From assembly GCF_011075055.1 (NCBI RefSeq), contig NC_058144.1, forward strand, positions 9,700,138 through 9,764,137: a stretch of DNA of 64,000 nt. Reading direction: 5' to 3'. This stretch comes from Mangifera indica (taxonomy: Eukaryota > Streptophyta > Magnoliopsida > Sapindales > Anacardiaceae). How positions within the stretch are numbered: position 1 is the first letter of the stretch; each line of letters opens with the position of its first letter. Below are positions 62,018 to 64,000 of the stretch, one piece after another. The notes beneath the pieces were generated by a model, which saw only the letters and a list, made by a program, of their open reading frames with translations, made no database searches and was not told the origin of the DNA. The position numbers were made by a program, and so were the translations under genes.

Positions 62018-62842
62018 GGCCAAATGAATATTTCCTACCCAAATTTTGAACGTAAAGACAGACGTTTAGGTGGTTTTAAAATTTTAAATATTTATTTATA
62101 GATTATTATTATTAAAATTTGTTTGTTAGAGATAAAAGTAAAATTAATATTTTATTAATAATATTAAAATGTAAATAATTATATCTCATTTACGTCAAGG
62201 TTTTGAAAACTCGTATTTTAACCTCTAACATTAATTTTGAAAAATAATTATTTTCTCTCAAATCCCTACTATTTTCTCCCCCCCTTGGTGACAGTGATGG
62301 CGGTCACTACAGTCTCCATTTTTTAACCTTGCCATTTGATGAGGAGAAAGGCAAAGACGAAGAATTTCATCTCTATTGACGAAAATGAGGAAAAGACTCG
62401 TCTTTGTCGATGGAGATAGAGGGTCTCCTTTGTCTCCATCAATGAAGAGATGGAGGCAAATTTCTTGATGGACAAACGAGACAATTTCATCTCGTCTTCG
62501 TCGAATTCATCTTCCTTATCAACAAAAAACTAGGTTAAAAGTGAAAACAATGGTGGCCACCGTCACTATCATCGAAGAAGGGAGAAAACTTTAGGGATTT
62601 TGCGTGAAAAAGTTATTTTTTCAAAATTGAGACTAAGAGTAAAATGCGAGTTTTCAGAACCTAAGAGATAATACAAAATTATATATTTTTTAACATTATT
62701 AATAAAATAACGATTTTACCCTTAATCTTAAGAGAAAATTTTAACAACAATTAATACATTAGTAGATATTTAAGTTTTTAAAACTCTACAAATATATATT
62801 TATCTTTATATTAAAACTTTGTTAAAAAACAGTCCTTTGATC
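62018..62842. mobile_element. MULE-type foldback MITE with 9-bp target duplication (825 bp)
   Basis: The left end GGCCAAATGAATATTTCCTA and the right end (reverse complement GATCAAAGGACTGTTTTTTA) are diverged versions of the family terminus. Internal arms match, for example GTAAAATTAATATTTTATTA at left and AAATAACGATTTTACCCTTA at right. Perfect copies of TTATTTTAA lie at 62009-62017 and 62843-62851. The centre repeats GTCTTTGTCGATGGAGATA-like strings. No ORF. Confidence 0.8.
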
Positions 62843-63343
62843 TTATTTTAAATATTAATAAATGAGTAATCCAGTCTAAGCACCTTAAAAATATTAATAT
62901 CTATAATTTCTATTCTCAGTCCAATAAAAAAAATTAGCAAGAGCAATTAAATTTTGCCGCATATAATAATATGAATAAACATTCTTTAAGAGTAATATTA
63001 TATGTATGAATACATCTTACTAACTTAGAATCATTTGAAAAAACATTCTTTAGGTATTAAATTTTTCGACGCACATGATACAACTTCCCAAGTTACTTCA
63101 TAGACGCATTTTACATTCAGTTAAGGCAAAGAGCGAAAAACTAATAAAATTTCATTTTATTTAGATGTATGTTTTAAAAAATGAGAAAATTTACGACACC
63201 GTATTAGACATTTTCTCTTTTTTCAAGTCCTTCAGCATCTAAAACCTACAGGGATATCAATTATATTAATACAGAAAAATACAAGACTAATCCATGTAGA
63301 TTAAGATTAACTAATCCTACCTAATGTTACTTACAACATACAT

Positions 63344-63662
63344 TTACTTTGCCGCTGTTTCATTCATTCCTTGGACATTCTCGGCTCCCAGTACAGACTG
63401 AAATATAAAACATGAACCAAATAAATATACGAGACTTGCGAAACAAGTCATGCATCCATGCAGAGAACAAAAGTTTGTTCTATAAATTGATTTGAATCCC
63501 TAATGTTCTCCAAATCTCATACTAGTAACTTACCATATTAAGAAGGTGGAGAGCAGCAGGCCTGGTAAATTTTCGGGCAAAAAGGAAGCATCTGGATGGT
63601 TTCCCTTTGTTGCTACACCATTCTCTCCGATATTCAGTTTCATAATAGATATTATCAATTTC
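63344..63662 (-). CDS. 3' end of a probable Core-2/I-branching (GT14-type) glycosyltransferase gene, partial
   Basis: Two terminal exons on the minus strand: 63662-63534 (43 codons) and 63397-63344 (17 codons and stop), both phase 0 with canonical borders. The first reads EIDNIYYETEYRREWCSNKG then KPSRCFLFARKFTRPAALHL; the last encodes SVLGAENVQGMNETAAK. The CFLFARKF block near the C-terminus, with Cys shortly before it, is typical of plant Core-2/I-branching beta-1,6-N-acetylglucosaminyltransferase-like proteins, presumed Golgi enzymes. Upstream exons lie beyond the right edge or were not seen in 63663-64000. A FLOE-like gene nearby supports it, since At5g14540 and At5g14550 encode this pair in Arabidopsis. 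Catalytic parts cannot be examined. Confidence 0.6.
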
Positions 63663-64000
63663 CTGCAAAAAGTATTTAATCTTTTATATTTATCCCGTAA
63701 TTGGATGAACAATAGAAATTTGAACTCGAGTTTCAATCAATTCTTTGATTCATTCTAAACTTTTCCATATAAGTTGCAAACAATAGATTAATCAATTAAC
63801 AAGTACATCTTGTGCCAAGCCAGCTGCACTCAGATTCAATAGACTCAGACTGTTGGGATGAAAAATGTAATTAATATGTGTGTTTTTATTTTAAAATTTT
63901 AACACTAATCCAAAATAAAGGCACTAGGTTGAACTCGTGAATGCTTGAAAAAGTTTCTGAATACATAAAAAGGAAAGGCATTATTGTGTGACACCTATAC
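63663..64000. other. Probable intron of the partial glycosyltransferase gene
   Basis: No convincing exon is visible on either strand. By position it is likely intron of the minus-strand gene ending at 63344. Confidence 0.4.

Larger units (their letters stand above)
59313..63343. other. Intergenic region, MITE-rich
   Basis: Raffinose synthase upstream region. It contains a truncated foldback element (from 60728), a diverged hAT MITE (61272-61550), a stretch dense in ACGT motifs (61660-61900) and a second full foldback element with a 9-bp duplication (62018-62842). No credible gene; the ORF at 61560-61775 has no domain. Confidence 0.6.

Noticed and set aside
1..64000. tRNA, rRNA, CRISPR arrays, bacterial-type operons
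   Set aside because: Looked for by eye; none seen. The window is plant nuclear DNA, so CRISPR and operons are not expected, and a tRNA scan by program was not possible.

Overview
This is nuclear DNA of a flowering plant, almost certainly a rosid-type dicot. The genes have many introns with GT..AG borders, the intergenic DNA is AT-rich and full of small transposons, and every recognisable protein is a plant protein. No species can be named from the sequence. Products were identified by reading translations against remembered plant families; no database search was run. Exon joins were chosen from splice signals and reading phase, and every multi-exon model closes in frame.

Layout. 1-2 kb: decayed Ty1/copia fragments facing opposite ways. 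4.7-6.2 kb: an LBD (LOB-domain) transcription factor, +. 6.2-13 kb: gene-free, with a CACTA-type MITE, a 50-bp tandem repeat and AT-rich elements. 13.2-13.7 kb: an oleosin, +. 14.6-15.0 kb: a broken WDR82/SWD2-like WD40 fragment, -. 15.5-29.0 kb: RST1, +, 26 coding exons and 1854 codons. 31.3-33.2 kb: an intronless PPR protein, +. 34.5-42.4 kb: a CCCH/RRM RNA-binding protein, -. 42.6-49 kb: nested transposons, including a 2.25-kb solo LTR, two foldback MULE-type elements and a hAT MITE. 49.8-53.3 kb: a FLOE-like DUF1421 protein, -. 56.3-59.2 kb: raffinose synthase, -. 60-63 kb: more MITEs around a stretch dense in ACGT motifs. 63.3-63.7 kb: the last two exons of a probable Core-2/I-branching glycosyltransferase, -.

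How the genes fit together. Gene identities and order recall Arabidopsis At3g27650-At3g27700 (LBD25, OLEO4, RST1, C3H41), At5g40390-At5g40420 (raffinose synthase, PPR, OLEO2) and At5g14540-At5g14550 (FLOE2, Core-2/I-branching protein). The window therefore looks like a less fractionated ancestral block. Oleosin (oil-body coat), raffinose synthase (protective sugar) and the FLOE-like protein (hydration-responsive condensates in the known family member) all bear on seed maturation and desiccation. RST1 is linked in Arabidopsis to cuticular wax, embryo development and cytoplasmic RNA decay. No new multi-gene system was found. The most unusual structures are the long-armed foldback elements with 9-bp target duplications, one of them carrying a nested hAT MITE.
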